Positions 18,644-27,875 of a DNA stretch of 64,000 nt are shown piece after piece. Where the stretch lies: assembly GCF_008692605.1 (NCBI RefSeq), contig NZ_LFCT01000020.1, forward strand, positions 50,185-114,184, given 5' to 3'. A program made the position numbers and the translations under genes. Every line of letters starts with the position of its first letter. Position 1 is the stretch's first letter. The notes under the pieces are model-generated. The model was not told the DNA's origin, made no database searches, and saw nothing but the letters and a program-made list of their open reading frames with translations. The stretch is from Sphingobium estronivorans. GTDB taxonomy: Bacteria > Pseudomonadota > Alphaproteobacteria > Sphingomonadales > Sphingomonadaceae.

Positions 18644-19045
18644 ATGCGTCCATGGATAGTTCTGGCGCCGCTGCTGATCGCGGGATGTTCGGGCAGCTAT
18701 GAACCGCCCCGGCTGACCGAAAAGCAGACCGGCGAGCTGGAAAGGGCGCTGGCCGGCAAGGTCGCGGGCGAAAAGACGAGCTGCGTCAGCCGCCCGTCCC
18801 AGGCGACTCTGACCGCGATCAGCGGCAGCGTCCTGCTCTACCGGGTCAACGGACGGCTGGTGTACCGCAACGACCTGATCGGAAGCTGTCCCGGCCTGAC
18901 GCGCGGCGACACGCTGATCATCAAGAGCTGGGGCTCGCAATATTGCCGGGGCGACATCGCGACCAGCGCCGACCTGCCGAGCGGCATGGTGACGGGCAGT
19001 TGCGCGCTGGGCGACTTCACACCCTATCGCACGCCGGGGAAATAG
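18644..19045 (+). CDS. Putative lipoprotein, unknown function
   Basis: A 133-residue predicted lipoprotein: MRPWIVLAPLLIAGCSGSYE gives lipobox IAGC with Cys15. The mature part has four further Cys (in TSCVSRP, GSCPGLT, QYCRGD and GSCALGD), which could form two disulfides, and a compact beta-rich C-terminus. I do not recognise a family. The ATG at 18644 has GAGGAGAGAGG directly upstream, a strong ribosome site. An in-frame ATG at 18629 lies before that site. It follows gloB by 55 bases and meets the acyl-CoA synthetase gene tail to tail with 6 bases between. Confidence 0.65.
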   Translation: MRPWIVLAPLLIAGCSGSYEPPRLTEKQTGELERALAGKVAGEKTSCVSRPSQATLTAISGSVLLYRVNGRLVYRNDLIGSCPGLTRGDTLIIKSWGSQYCRGDIATSADLPSGMVTGSCALGDFTPYRTPGK

Positions 19046-19051
19046 CCGCGA

Positions 19052-20830
19052 TTAGCCCTTGTACAGCGCGTCCAGGCGATCCTGATAACGGGCGCGGATG
19101 ACGTGGCGGCGAATCTTCATCGACGGCGTCATCTCGCTATTGTCGATGGTGAAAGGATCGTCGGCCAGCGCGAAGCGCCGCACCCGCTCGATCACCGAGA
19201 GATCGTCATTCACCCGGTCGACCGCCGCGCGGAGCGCCGCCTGATAGGCGGAATCGGCTTCGATCCCCTCGACCGGCCGCCCCTGCGCCTCCGCCCATTC
19301 CCGCGTCCATTCGGCATCGGGCACCAGCAGCCCGACCAGATGAGGACGGCGGTCGCCATAGACCATCGCCTGACCGATCTCCGGCTGGAGCGTCAGCATC
19401 CCCTCCACCTTCTGGGGCGAGACATTGTCGCCCTTGTCGTTGACGATCAGGTCCTTCTTGCGGTCGGTGATGCGGATGCGGCCCCTGTCATCGATCTCGC
19501 CAATGTCGCCGGTGTGCAGCCAGCCGTCTTGCAGCGCCTTCTCCGTTTCCGCCGGATTGCGCCAATAGCCGTGCATCACCAATTCCCCGCGCACGAGGAT
19601 CTCGCCATCCTCGGCAATGCGGACCTCCACGCCGTCGAGCGGCGGACCGACCGTGTCCATCGCAATGCCGGCGCGCGGGCGGTTGCAACTGATCACCGGC
19701 CCGGCCTCGGTCTGGCCATAGCCCTGAAGCAGGGTCAGCCCCATCGCATCGAAGAACAGGCCGACGTCGGGATTGAGCGGCGCGCCGCCCGACACCAGCG
19801 CCTTCATCCGCCCGCCGAAGCGCGCCGCGATCTTGGGCTTCAGCGTCCGCGCCAGCAGCGCCTTCATCGGCAGGTCGAGCAGGGATTTGCGCCCGTCCTG
19901 TTCCTTCGCAGCGATGCGCATCGACTGGCCCAGCAGCCAGGTCGGGAATTTGCCCTGTTTCTCGATCGACTTGATGATGCGGGTGCGCAGCACTTCGAAC
20001 AGGCGGGGGACCACGACCATGATCGTCGGCCGGGTTTCCTCGATATTGCTGGCGAGCTTTTCCAGCCCCTCCGCATAATAGATTTGCGCTGCCAGCATGA
20101 TCGGCATGAACTGGCCGCCACTATGTTCATAGGCATGGGACAGGGGCAGGAAGGACAGGAACACTTCCTCGTCCCAGCCGAAATCCTGCTCAAGCAGCCG
20201 GCCCGCCCCCTCGATATTGCAGAGGATGGAACCATGGTGCTGCATCACCCCGCGCGGCGCGCCGCCGGTGCCGCTGGTGTAGATGATGCAGGCCAGATCG
20301 TCGCGCCGGGCCGTCTGGCCGGCGGCGCAGGCGTCGATGTCAGTGGGATAATGGGCGATCAGGTCGCTCCATACATGGCAGGCGATATGGCCCTGCGTGC
20401 CGCGCAAGGGCTCCATGCCGATCACGAAGCTCGCCTGCGACCGCAGCACCGCGGGCATCAGGGTCTGCGCCAGCTTGGCGGTGGAAACGATGACCGCGCG
20501 GGCGCCGCTGTCGGTCAGGATATGCTGGTGATCGCGGGTGGTGTTGGTGGTGTAGGTCGGCACCGTGACGCAGCCCGCCGCCATGATGGCGAGGTCCGCG
20601 ATGCAGAATTCCGGCCGGTTTTCGCTGACCAGCATCACCGGATCGCCGGGCTTCAATCCCTGCGCCTGGAGCGCGCTGGCGAGCGAGGCGACTTCAAGGG
20701 CCACTTCGGTCCAGCTCAGCGACTGCCACTGGCCCGCCGTCTTGCGCCACAGGAAGGGCGTGTCGCCCATCGCCTTGGCACGGGCGAAGAACATGGTCAC
20801 CAGATTGGGAAAACGCTCAATCGCCCTCAA
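19052..20830 (-). CDS. Long-chain acyl-CoA synthetase-like AMP-binding protein
   Basis: ANL-superfamily adenylating enzyme of 592 residues, most like long-chain fatty acid CoA ligases (FadD/FAA type). The P-loop is IIYTSGTGGAPRGVM, where the usual TTGxPKG is GGAPRG. Later motifs are GYGQTEAGPVISCN, WLHTGDIGEID, RITDRKKDLIVNDKGDNVSP and the C-terminal KIRRHVIRARY region. Expected role: activation of fatty acids to acyl-CoA at the inner membrane. The Lys-to-Arg change in the P-loop is conservative. No fad operon is adjacent. Confidence 0.85.
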   Translation of the reverse strand: MRAIERFPNLVTMFFARAKAMGDTPFLWRKTAGQWQSLSWTEVALEVASLASALQAQGLKPGDPVMLVSENRPEFCIADLAIMAAGCVTVPTYTTNTTRDHQHILTDSGARAVIVSTAKLAQTLMPAVLRSQASFVIGMEPLRGTQGHIACHVWSDLIAHYPTDIDACAAGQTARRDDLACIIYTSGTGGAPRGVMQHHGSILCNIEGAGRLLEQDFGWDEEVFLSFLPLSHAYEHSGGQFMPIMLAAQIYYAEGLEKLASNIEETRPTIMVVVPRLFEVLRTRIIKSIEKQGKFPTWLLGQSMRIAAKEQDGRKSLLDLPMKALLARTLKPKIAARFGGRMKALVSGGAPLNPDVGLFFDAMGLTLLQGYGQTEAGPVISCNRPRAGIAMDTVGPPLDGVEVRIAEDGEILVRGELVMHGYWRNPAETEKALQDGWLHTGDIGEIDDRGRIRITDRKKDLIVNDKGDNVSPQKVEGMLTLQPEIGQAMVYGDRRPHLVGLLVPDAEWTREWAEAQGRPVEGIEADSAYQAALRAAVDRVNDDLSVIERVRRFALADDPFTIDNSEMTPSMKIRRHVIRARYQDRLDALYKG

Positions 20831-20936
20831 AACGGCATCTCCTCACTTGTGGCGGGTCTGTATCGCCTGCCCGGCAGCCTATAGCCGGGCCATGCCGTAA
20901 CGGCCACGGTTTTTCGGGGTTTTGCCGAGATTTGCC

Positions 20937-21956
20937 TTAGTCGAACAGCCCGTCCTGGACATTGGACGGCGGGTTGAGGCCAAGATGCTTCCAGCCCGGT
21001 CCATTGAGGCAACGGCCCCGCGCGGTGCGGGCGATCAGGCCGAGCTGGATGAGATAGGGTTCGATCACTTCCTCGATCGTGTCGCGGGCTTCGGACAGGC
21101 CCGCCGCCAGCGTTTCGACCCCCACCGGCCCGCCGCGATAAATATCCGCGATCATCATGAGGTAACGCCGGTCCATCAGGTCGAGGCCGAGATGGTCGAC
21201 CTCCAGCCGGGTGAGCGCGGCGTCCGCCACCTTGGCGTCGACCGCCGGCGCGCCCGCGACATTGGCGAAATCACGCACCCGCCGCAGCAGGCGGCCGGAG
21301 ATGCGCGGCGTGCCGCGCGACCGCCGGGCGATTTCAATGGCGCCGTCGGAGGTGATGGCAAGGTCGAGCAGCCGCGCGGCGCGGCGGACGACCAGTTCCA
21401 GTTCCTCGACGGTGTAGAATTGCAACCGCACCGGAATGCCGAAGCGGTCGCGCAACGGCGTGGTCAGCAGGCCCTGCCGCGTGGTCGCGCCGACCAGGGT
21501 GAAGGGCGGCAGGTCGATGCGCACCGACCGGGCGGAAGGCCCCTCGCCGATCATCAGGTCGAGCGCGCGGTCCTCCATGGCGGGATAGAGCACTTCCTCG
21601 ACAGCGGGATTCAGGCGATGAATCTCATCGACGAAGAGCACGTCGCCTTCATCCAGATTGGTGAGCAGGGCGGCCAGATCGCCCGACTTGGCGATCACCG
21701 GGCCGGAAGTGGCACGGAACCCCACGCCCATTTCGCGGGCGACGATCTGGGCCAGTGTCGTCTTGCCGAGGCCGGGAGGGCCGAAGAAAAGGACATGGTC
21801 CAGCGCCTCGCCGCGCCCCTTGGCGGCCTCAATGAAGATGCGCAGATTTTCGCGCGCCGCCTGCTGACCGACAAATTCAGCCAGCGACTTGGGGCGCAGC
21901 GCGGCGTCGGCATCCTCGACCCGGCGGGTGGACGCAATCAGGCGGTCCTCGCTCAC
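20937..21956 (-). CDS. ruvB: Holliday junction branch migration ATPase RuvB
   Basis: AAA+ motor that, with RuvA, drives branch migration of Holliday junctions. The 339-residue protein has [11 protein letters not shown], Walker [13 protein letters not shown], Walker [10 protein letters not shown], sensor [11 protein letters not shown] and arginine finger DRFGI, with a winged-helix C-terminus. It overlaps the 3' end of ruvA by 4 nt. ruvC is not part of this cluster. Confidence 0.97.
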   Translation of the reverse strand: MSEDRLIASTRRVEDADAALRPKSLAEFVGQQAARENLRIFIEAAKGRGEALDHVLFFGPPGLGKTTLAQIVAREMGVGFRATSGPVIAKSGDLAALLTNLDEGDVLFVDEIHRLNPAVEEVLYPAMEDRALDLMIGEGPSARSVRIDLPPFTLVGATTRQGLLTTPLRDRFGIPVRLQFYTVEELELVVRRAARLLDLAITSDGAIEIARRSRGTPRISGRLLRRVRDFANVAGAPAVDAKVADAALTRLEVDHLGLDLMDRRYLMMIADIYRGGPVGVETLAAGLSEARDTIEEVIEPYLIQLGLIARTARGRCLNGPGWKHLGLNPPSNVQDGLFD

Positions 21957-22561
21957 TTGGCGGCTTTCCGCAGGGCGAGACGGACAAGGGCATCCAGCGA
22001 TGCGCCGTCACCCAGTTCCTCTTCGGCGGCGGCCACGGCCGAACTGGCTTCGGCAGGCCTGAAGCCGAGATTCTGGAGCGCCGACAGGGCATCGGCGCTA
22101 AAGCCGCCGCTGGGGACCGCCGTCAGCCCAATGCCGACCGCGCCGGCGGACGTGGGTACAGCGCCGATCTTGTCCTTCAGTTCATTGACGATGCGCTGGG
22201 CGAGTTTCGGGCCGACGCCATTGGCGCGCGCCACCATCGCCTTGTCGCCGGTCGCAACCGCGCGATGCAGTTCCGCCGGTTCCAGCGCGGAGAGAATGGC
22301 CAGCGCCACGCGCGATCCCACGCCCTGCACGCCGGTCAGCAGGCGGAACCAGTCCCTCTCCTCCGCCCGCGAGAAACCGACCAGCCGGATCGCATCGTCC
22401 GACACCAGCATTTCGGTGTGGACCGTCACCGCCTCCCCCACAGGCCCCAGCGCCGCCAGGGTGCGGGACGAGGCGCCGACCAGATAGCCGACCCCGCCGA
22501 CATCGATGATGGCATGGTCCAGCCCCGTGCTGTCCAGCCGCCCTTTCAGTTTCGCGATCAT
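21953..22561 (-). CDS. ruvA: Holliday junction DNA-binding protein RuvA
   Basis: Tetrameric Holliday junction binder that recruits RuvB. The 202-residue product has the N-terminal OB domain ([28 protein letters not shown]), two helix-hairpin-helix motifs ([16 protein letters not shown] and [20 protein letters not shown]) and a C-terminal RuvB-binding domain. First gene of a ruvA-ruvB operon; a 4-nt ATGA overlap links them. The DUF1345 gene is divergent, about 130 bases away. Confidence 0.97.
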   Translation of the reverse strand: MIAKLKGRLDSTGLDHAIIDVGGVGYLVGASSRTLAALGPVGEAVTVHTEMLVSDDAIRLVGFSRAEERDWFRLLTGVQGVGSRVALAILSALEPAELHRAVATGDKAMVARANGVGPKLAQRIVNELKDKIGAVPTSAGAVGIGLTAVPSGGFSADALSALQNLGFRPAEASSAVAAAEEELGDGASLDALVRLALRKAAK

Positions 22562-22695
22562 GCCCCACGCCCTTTGGTCATGGTCTGTTCTTTAGGGGGC
22601 TTGTTCCGGGGGCGCCAGTCAAAAGCGATGCCCTTTGGCCTCATCGGTCGAAGGAGATGGGAAATGCCTTGTGAAAAGCCGATTTTGCCTTTTCT

Positions 22696-23331
22696 ATGCA
22701 CAGGATGAGCCGCCCGCAAATCTTCCCCTGGCGCTACGCCATGTTCCTGGCGTTGCTGGCCAGCATGGCGCCCTTTGCCCTGTTGCTGCCCTGGCATGAG
22801 GCGGTGATGGCGGGGTTCGACATAGCAGCGCTGGCCTTTTTGCTGTCGGCCTGGCCGCTGCTGGATTCCGACCCGGATTCGATGCGGCGCAAGGCGGCGG
22901 ACAATGACGCCAACCGGCAATTGATGTTGCTGCTGACCGGGATTGTATCTCTGGTGATCCTGGTCGCTGTCGGCGTGGCGGTCAGCCAGCACGGCGGGCC
23001 TGGCGCGGCTTCGATCGCCCTGTTGCTGGCGACGCTAGCCCTGGCCTGGCTGTTCTCCAACCTCGTCTATGCCATGCATTATGCCCATATCTTCTATCTG
23101 GCGAACGAGGGGGGCGGGGACAGCGGCGGACTGGATTTTCCCGAAACGGATGAGCCGGGCTATTGGGATTTCGTCTATTTCGCCTTCACCCTGGGCATGA
23201 CCTTTCAAACCTCCGACACAGCCGTGACGTCAACGGCGGTGCGGCAGACGGTGGTGTTCCATTGCCTGGCGGCCTTCGTCTTCAACCTCGGCATCCTCGC
23301 TTTCACGATCAACGTGCTGGGCGGGAGCTAA
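22696..23331 (+). CDS. DUF1345 family inner-membrane protein
   Basis: A 211-residue protein with five hydrophobic helices and the DUF1345 hallmark block in its C-terminal half: LVYAMHYAHIFYL, then YWDFVYFAFTLGMTFQTSDTAV and FNLGILAFTINVL. The segment before it (DFPETDEPGYWDF) also matches the family pattern. Function is not known; members are widespread in alphaproteobacteria. It ends tail to tail with pgeF across about 150 bases that hold a palindromic element. Confidence 0.88.
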   Translation: MHRMSRPQIFPWRYAMFLALLASMAPFALLLPWHEAVMAGFDIAALAFLLSAWPLLDSDPDSMRRKAADNDANRQLMLLLTGIVSLVILVAVGVAVSQHGGPGAASIALLLATLALAWLFSNLVYAMHYAHIFYLANEGGGDSGGLDFPETDEPGYWDFVYFAFTLGMTFQTSDTAVTSTAVRQTVVFHCLAAFVFNLGILAFTINVLGGS

Positions 23332-23392
23332 TATCTTGGGGCGTGTAGGGATTTAGCCCATGGCGGGCTGCAAATGGCGGCTTTCTGCGCTT

Positions 23393-23428
23393 CCGGTGCT
23401 CACGTACTTTAAGTACGCTGCGCGCCGG
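23393..23428. repeat. Palindromic intergenic element between DUF1345 gene and pgeF
   Basis: A nested hairpin: outer arms CCGGTGC (23393-23399) and GCGCCGG (23422-23428, one G-T pair) enclose the inner palindrome CGTACTT (23403-23409) and AAGTACG (23411-23417). It lies between convergent gene ends and lacks a T-run. Its composition resembles bacterial interspersed palindromes of the CGTACTTTAAGTACG kind. Confidence 0.55.
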
Positions 23429-23479
23429 TTCTCGAACGCCACCATTTTCGCCTCACCCTGAACTCAATCCCCACACACC

Positions 23480-24235
23480 CTAGAGCACGATCATCGAGAT
23501 TTGCCGGCCATAATCCGGCTCGCTGCGATGGCATGAGCGCCGGTAGCTGTAAAAGCGATCAGGCTGGCTGTACGTGTCCTCATCCAGCATTTCGATCCGC
23601 CCGATGCCCGCCCCGGCCAACCGGGCCGCGACATAAGCGGCGATGTCGAACTGGCAATGGCCTTCTCGCCCCGCGGTGAAGAAGCGGTCATTTTCTCCAT
23701 CTTCCGCCGTGAAGCGGGCGACGAAATCCAGCGTCACTTCATAAGAGGAGCGGCCGATGCACGGGCCGATGGCGGTGGCGATCCGGCTGCGGTCGGCGCC
23801 CAACGCCTCCATGGCGTCAATCGTGCGGTCGGTGACGCCGCCGATGGCGCCCTTCCACCCGGCATGAGCGGCCCCGACAATGCCCGCCCGCGCATCGGCG
23901 AACAGCACCGGCACGCAATCGGCCGTCAATATGCCCAAGATCAGCCCCGGACGATCCGTCACCATGGCGTCGGCGGCGGGCCGGTCGGTCTCGGGAATCG
24001 GCGCGGCGACGGTCACGACGTCGGGCGAATGCACCTGATGCACCGTCACCAGAGTCGCGCCGGGCAGCAGAGCGTCGCGCACCAGATCGCGGTTGCGCAA
24101 GACCGCTTCCCGTTCATCGGCCGAACCCAGGCCGACATTCAGCCCGGCATGAACACCCGTCGAAACACCTCCGCGCCGCCCGGCAAAGCCATGTTTTACA
24201 TCGCTCAGGGCCGGCGTCCGCAGCAGTTCGATCAT
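23480..24235 (-). CDS. pgeF: Peptidoglycan editing factor PgeF / laccase-domain purine nucleosidase-like protein
   Basis: A 251-residue member of the YfiH/PgeF (Cu-oxidase_4) family. PgeF removes wrongly added Ser from peptidoglycan stems, and family members have also been reported to act on purine nucleosides. Metal ligands are visible in VTVHQVHSPDVV, ILTADCVPVLFAD and GAAHAGWKGAIGG, with IGPCIGRSSYEV as a further conserved block. Located divergently from the amino acid permease with about 165 bases between starts. Confidence 0.9.
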   Translation of the reverse strand: MIELLRTPALSDVKHGFAGRRGGVSTGVHAGLNVGLGSADEREAVLRNRDLVRDALLPGATLVTVHQVHSPDVVTVAAPIPETDRPAADAMVTDRPGLILGILTADCVPVLFADARAGIVGAAHAGWKGAIGGVTDRTIDAMEALGADRSRIATAIGPCIGRSSYEVTLDFVARFTAEDGENDRFFTAGREGHCQFDIAAYVAARLAGAGIGRIEMLDEDTYSQPDRFYSYRRSCHRSEPDYGRQISMIVL

Positions 24236-24401
24236 CCGTCACTCCTTTAGGGACCGGCTTGGAAAGCGTTATGGATCCATGTCTCAAATGCGCAACATAC
24301 TTGCGCGCGCCAGATTAGGCGATAGTCTCCGCTTCATCACAAAAGGGGAGTGGCCGCAACGGTCGCCCGGGCAAAAGACATCGAAGATAAAGGGCTCCAT
24401 C

Positions 24402-26018
24402 ATGATTTTCGGGCGCATAAAGCCTTTGGATGCCATATTGGCCACGGCCGAGAAGAAATCGCTCGTCCGGACATTGGGGCCGATCCAACTGACATTATTG
24501 GGTGTCGGTGCCATCATCGGCACCGGCATTTTCGTTTTGACCGCCGCCGCCGCGCAAAAGGCCGGGCCGGGCATGATGTGGAGCTTCGTGATCGCGGGCG
24601 CGGTCTGCGCCTTCGCCGCGCTCTGCTATTCGGAAATCGCATCGATGGTGCCGGTTTCGGGGTCCGCCTATACCTATACCTATGCGGTGGTCGGCGAATT
24701 GCTGGCCTGGATGGTCGGCTGGGCGCTGATCCTGGAATATGCGGTCGCCGCCAGCGCCGTGTCGGTCGGGTGGTCCGGCTATTTCATGGGGCTTTTGAAA
24801 AGCATAACCGGGCTTGAATTACCACAGGCCCTGTCCGCCGGTCCGGTCTGGACGATGCATGGCCTGATCCCCCACGCCGATTTCGCCCATGGCGTCATCA
24901 ATGTTCCCGCCATCGTCGTCGCGCTGGCCGTCACCGCGCTGCTGGTCATCGGCACCACCGAAAGCGCCCGCGTCAACGCGGTGCTGGTCGCGATCAAGGT
25001 GACGGCGCTCACCGCCTTCATCATCCTGACGCTGCCGGCGCTCAAGACCGGCAATTTCTCGCCCTTCGCGCCCAATGGCTGGTTCGGCCCGGAGGGCACG
25101 AGCGGCATGGGCATTGTCGGCGCCGCCGCTTCGATCTTCTTCGCCTATGTCGGCTTCGACGCAGTGTCGACCGCGGCGGAGGAAACCAAAAATCCCCAGC
25201 GCAACGTGCCCATCGGCCTGATCGGCAGCCTTGCGCTCTGCACCGTCTTCTACCTGCTGGTGGCCGCCGGCGCGGTCGGCGCGATCGGCGCGCAGCCCGT
25301 CCTGGGTCCCGACGGTTCGGTGGTCGCGCCCGGATCGCAGGGCTTTGCCGCCGCCTGCGCCACCGCCGCCCATGCCAAGGATCTGGTCTGCTCCAATGAG
25401 GCGCTGGCCCATGTGCTGCGCCAGATCAACTGGACGGTCGTGGGCAATGCGCTGGGCCTCGCGGCCAACCTCGCCCTGCCCTCGGTCATCCTGATGATGC
25501 TGTTCGGCCAGACCCGCATCTTCTTCGTGATGGCGCGCGACGGCCTGCTGCCCGAAAAGCTGGCCAGCATCCACCCGAAGTTCAAGACGCCGCATATCGT
25601 CACCATGCTCACCGGCGTCTTCGTCGCCATCGCCGCGGCGCTGCTGCCCGTCGGTCAGTTGGCCGACATCTCCAACTCCGGCACGCTCTTCGCCTTCTTC
25701 ATGGTGTCGATCGCGGTGCTGGTGCTGCGCGTCAGGGAACCGGGCCGGGCGCGGCCGTTCCGCACCCCGGCGGTCTGGGTGATCGCCCCGGTCGCGGCCT
25801 GCGGTTGCGTGTTCCTCTTCCTCAACCTGCCTGTCGACGCGCAGATGGTGCTGCCGGTCTGGGGCGGCTTCGGCCTCGTGCTCTATTTCCTCTATGGCTA
25901 TCGCAAGAGCCATGTCGGGCGCGGAATGATCGAAACCCACGAGCAGGATGTCGGCATTCCACCGCAGCCGGTTCCGCCCCTGCCGGGCGCCCACACGCCA
26001 GGCGGCCAGGACGCCTGA
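24402..26018 (+). CDS. APC-superfamily amino acid permease
   Basis: A 538-residue amino acid/polyamine/organocation transporter of the cationic amino acid transporter type, with about 12-14 transmembrane helices. Typical strings are TLLGVGAIIGTGIFVLTA in helix 1, GFDAVSTAAEETKNPQRNVP between helices 6 and 7, and QTRIFFVMARDGLLP in the second half. The start at 24402 has AAAGGG 8 bases upstream and gives the usual short cytoplasmic N-terminus. An ATG at 24279 would add 41 unconserved residues. Substrate probably a neutral or basic amino acid; not decidable here. Ends in a strong terminator. Confidence 0.88.
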   Translation: MIFGRIKPLDAILATAEKKSLVRTLGPIQLTLLGVGAIIGTGIFVLTAAAAQKAGPGMMWSFVIAGAVCAFAALCYSEIASMVPVSGSAYTYTYAVVGELLAWMVGWALILEYAVAASAVSVGWSGYFMGLLKSITGLELPQALSAGPVWTMHGLIPHADFAHGVINVPAIVVALAVTALLVIGTTESARVNAVLVAIKVTALTAFIILTLPALKTGNFSPFAPNGWFGPEGTSGMGIVGAAASIFFAYVGFDAVSTAAEETKNPQRNVPIGLIGSLALCTVFYLLVAAGAVGAIGAQPVLGPDGSVVAPGSQGFAAACATAAHAKDLVCSNEALAHVLRQINWTVVGNALGLAANLALPSVILMMLFGQTRIFFVMARDGLLPEKLASIHPKFKTPHIVTMLTGVFVAIAAALLPVGQLADISNSGTLFAFFMVSIAVLVLRVREPGRARPFRTPAVWVIAPVAACGCVFLFLNLPVDAQMVLPVWGGFGLVLYFLYGYRKSHVGRGMIETHEQDVGIPPQPVPPLPGAHTPGGQDA

Positions 26019-26026
26019 TCGAACGC

Positions 26027-26060
26027 AAAACGGGGCGGGTCACACCGCCCCGTTTTTTTT
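26027..26060. terminator. Bidirectional Rho-independent terminator
   Basis: The arm AAAACGGGGCGG (26027-26038) pairs with CCGCCCCGTTTT (26045-26056) around a 6-base loop, with an 8-base T-run on the plus strand and four Ts on the minus strand. It separates the convergent permease and MFS genes and touches the MFS stop. Confidence 0.9.
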
Positions 26061-27327
26061 AATGCATGCCTTCGAATTCGCGCAGCGCCGCATGATGCGG
26101 CCGGGTGAACAGCCGCCCCTTCTCCGCCCAGACCACGATCAGGAAGGAGATCGCACCGAAGCTCGCCAGCCCCAGCGTCAGCGGCATGGTCGTCCCGTCA
26201 AAGGCCCGGCCGACCATGCTGCCGAGCGCGCTCGACACCGCGGTGGTCAGGAACGACTGGAAGGAGGAAGCGACGCCCGCCCCCTTGGCGAAGGGCTCCA
26301 TCGAGATCGCGCTGAAATTGGACGCGGTGAAGGCGACCGTCAGCATGGTCGCAGCCTGGAGGACCATGAAGGTGACGATCGTCTCATGCCCCGACAGGAC
26401 CACCGACACATGGATCAGGTTGATCGCCACCAGCACCAGCAGCGCCGTCTGGCTCAGCCGCCGCGCACCGAAGCGGGAGACGAGGCGGCTGTTGAGCAGG
26501 CTGCCGATGCCCATGCTGCCCGCGATGCAGGCGAAGGCGATGGGAAAATATTTCTGCGCGTCGAAAATATCGAAGAAAATCTGCTGCACCGACAGGATAA
26601 AGCCGATCAGCCCGCCCATCACCACGCCGCTCGCCAGCATATAGCCGATGGAACTGCGCGTGCGGACGATCGTGCCGACCGCGCCGAAGATGGTTTTCGC
26701 GCTCATCCGAAGCCGGTTTTCCGGCAGCAGCGTCTCGGGCATCCGGCTCAGCATCCACAGCAGGACCAGCGTCGCCAGGATCGCCAGCGCCCAGAAGATC
26801 CAGCGCCACGGCGCGATCCACAGGATCGCCTGGCCGAAGGTCGGGGCCATCACCGGGATCAGCATGAACACCGCGAAGATCAGAGACATGACCCGCGCCA
26901 TGGCGTCGCCCCGGAAGCGATCGCGGATGATGCCGACGGTGATGACGCGGCTGGCGCCCGCGAAGAATCCGGCACAGGCACGCCCGACCAGCATCATCGT
27001 GAAGCTCTGCGCCCCGGCGCAGGCAATGGAGGAGAGGATGAACAGCGCCATGGCGCTGCCCAGCACCCGCTTGCGCCCGAATCGGTCGGACAGCACGCCG
27101 AACAGCAGCGACCCGAAGCCCAGTCCGAGAAAATAGATGCTGATGATGAGCTGCCGGTCATTGGCATGGGGAATCGCCAGATCGCGCCCGATTTCCGGCA
27201 GAGCGGGCAGCATCGGGTCGATCGACAGCGCGTTCATCGCCATCAGGCAGGCGCAAAGCATCACGAATTCGCGAAAAGCTATGTCCTGTTTCGGGGGCGC
27301 CGCGGCGGTTTCGGGGCGAATGGTCAT
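26059..27327 (-). CDS. Bcr/CflA-type MFS drug efflux transporter
   Basis: A 422-residue major facilitator with 12 predicted helices, of the Bcr/CflA drug-resistance type. Diagnostic strings: SIDPMLPALPEIGRDL in helix 1, FGSLLFGVLSDRFGRKRVLG (MFS motif A) and AGFFAGASRVITVGIIRDRF before helix 5. Likely a proton-driven exporter of small toxic compounds. The start MTIRPE at 27327 is chosen because an upstream in-frame ATG adds 42 residues without MFS features and would run into the putative regulatory region of the divergent Sel1-type gene. Confidence 0.88.
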   Translation of the reverse strand: MTIRPETAAAPPKQDIAFREFVMLCACLMAMNALSIDPMLPALPEIGRDLAIPHANDRQLIISIYFLGLGFGSLLFGVLSDRFGRKRVLGSAMALFILSSIACAGAQSFTMMLVGRACAGFFAGASRVITVGIIRDRFRGDAMARVMSLIFAVFMLIPVMAPTFGQAILWIAPWRWIFWALAILATLVLLWMLSRMPETLLPENRLRMSAKTIFGAVGTIVRTRSSIGYMLASGVVMGGLIGFILSVQQIFFDIFDAQKYFPIAFACIAGSMGIGSLLNSRLVSRFGARRLSQTALLVLVAINLIHVSVVLSGHETIVTFMVLQAATMLTVAFTASNFSAISMEPFAKGAGVASSFQSFLTTAVSSALGSMVGRAFDGTTMPLTLGLASFGAISFLIVVWAEKGRLFTRPHHAALREFEGMH

Positions 27328-27445
27328 GGCAGGGGCTATGGGGATATTCGCGGGGCGGCGCCACCCCTTTAGTAGCCCCTGGAGGCCGTTAACCGTGTGA
27401 AACGCCCCATTTGCGTCATCCGACCTCCCCTTGCCGCGATCGGCG

Positions 27446-27460
27446 TTAACCATTTTTTAT
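27446..27460 (+). promoter_or_regulatory. CtrA-like box upstream of the Sel1-type gene
   Basis: TTAACCATTTTTTAT matches the CtrA consensus TTAA-N7-TTAA at seven of eight informative positions. A second half-site TTAACCGT is at 27389. The full site lies 67-81 bases before the Sel1-type start, inside the intergenic region shared with the MFS gene. Binding is inferred from the pattern only. Confidence 0.4.
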
Positions 27461-27526
27461 CCGCATTCGATGCACTCTGCCGCTCGTCGAAAACCATCAT
27501 GACGATTCCACAGGGGGAATTGGGTT

Positions 27527-27823
27527 ATGGCGAACAGTCTGAAGAGTGCGCAGTTTCTGATGGAAAGCCGGCTTTCGGGCGCGGCAAGCGAATCCGCGGA
27601 AGCCTGTTTCGATCTGGGCGTGGCCTATAGCTGCGGCACCGGCGGCGTCTCGGTCGATCTGATCGAAGCGCATAAATGGTTCAATCTCGCCGCGCTCAGG
27701 GGCAGCGAGGAAGGGCAGGCGATGCGCGCGGAAATCGCCGGGGAAATGTCGGCGCGCGAAATTGCCGAAGCCCAGCGCCAGGCCCGCGCGCTGATCGCGA
27801 TGACGCCCTTGCGCGCGGCCTGA
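27527..27823 (+). CDS. Short Sel1-like repeat protein
   Basis: A 98-residue protein with one clear Sel1-like (SLR) helical repeat: ACFDLGVAYSCGTGGVSVDL followed by IEAHKWFNLAALRGSEEGQA. The AxxDLGxxYxxGxG...A.KWFxLAA pattern is the SLR signature. A charged C-terminal helix follows. Such small SLR proteins usually act in protein-protein contacts; no partner is evident. GGGGGAATTGGGTT precedes the ATG. A CtrA-like box lies upstream. Confidence 0.8.
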   Translation: MANSLKSAQFLMESRLSGAASESAEACFDLGVAYSCGTGGVSVDLIEAHKWFNLAALRGSEEGQAMRAEIAGEMSAREIAEAQRQARALIAMTPLRAA

Positions 27824-27826
27824 ACC

Positions 27827-27875
27827 GGCCCAAAACCCGATCAGGCCCAAACCCGATTAGGCCCAAACCCGATCA
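27827..27875. repeat. Three tandem copies of a 16-17-bp repeat at two gene ends
   Basis: Unit GGCCCAAACCCGATCA, copies at 27827-27843 (one extra A), 27844-27859 (TTA for TCA) and 27860-27875. The array fills the space between the Sel1-type stop and the end of the FemAB-like gene on the other strand, and the last copy contains that gene's TGA stop. Because the copies are almost identical, copy-number change by slippage would be expected. Confidence 0.85.
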
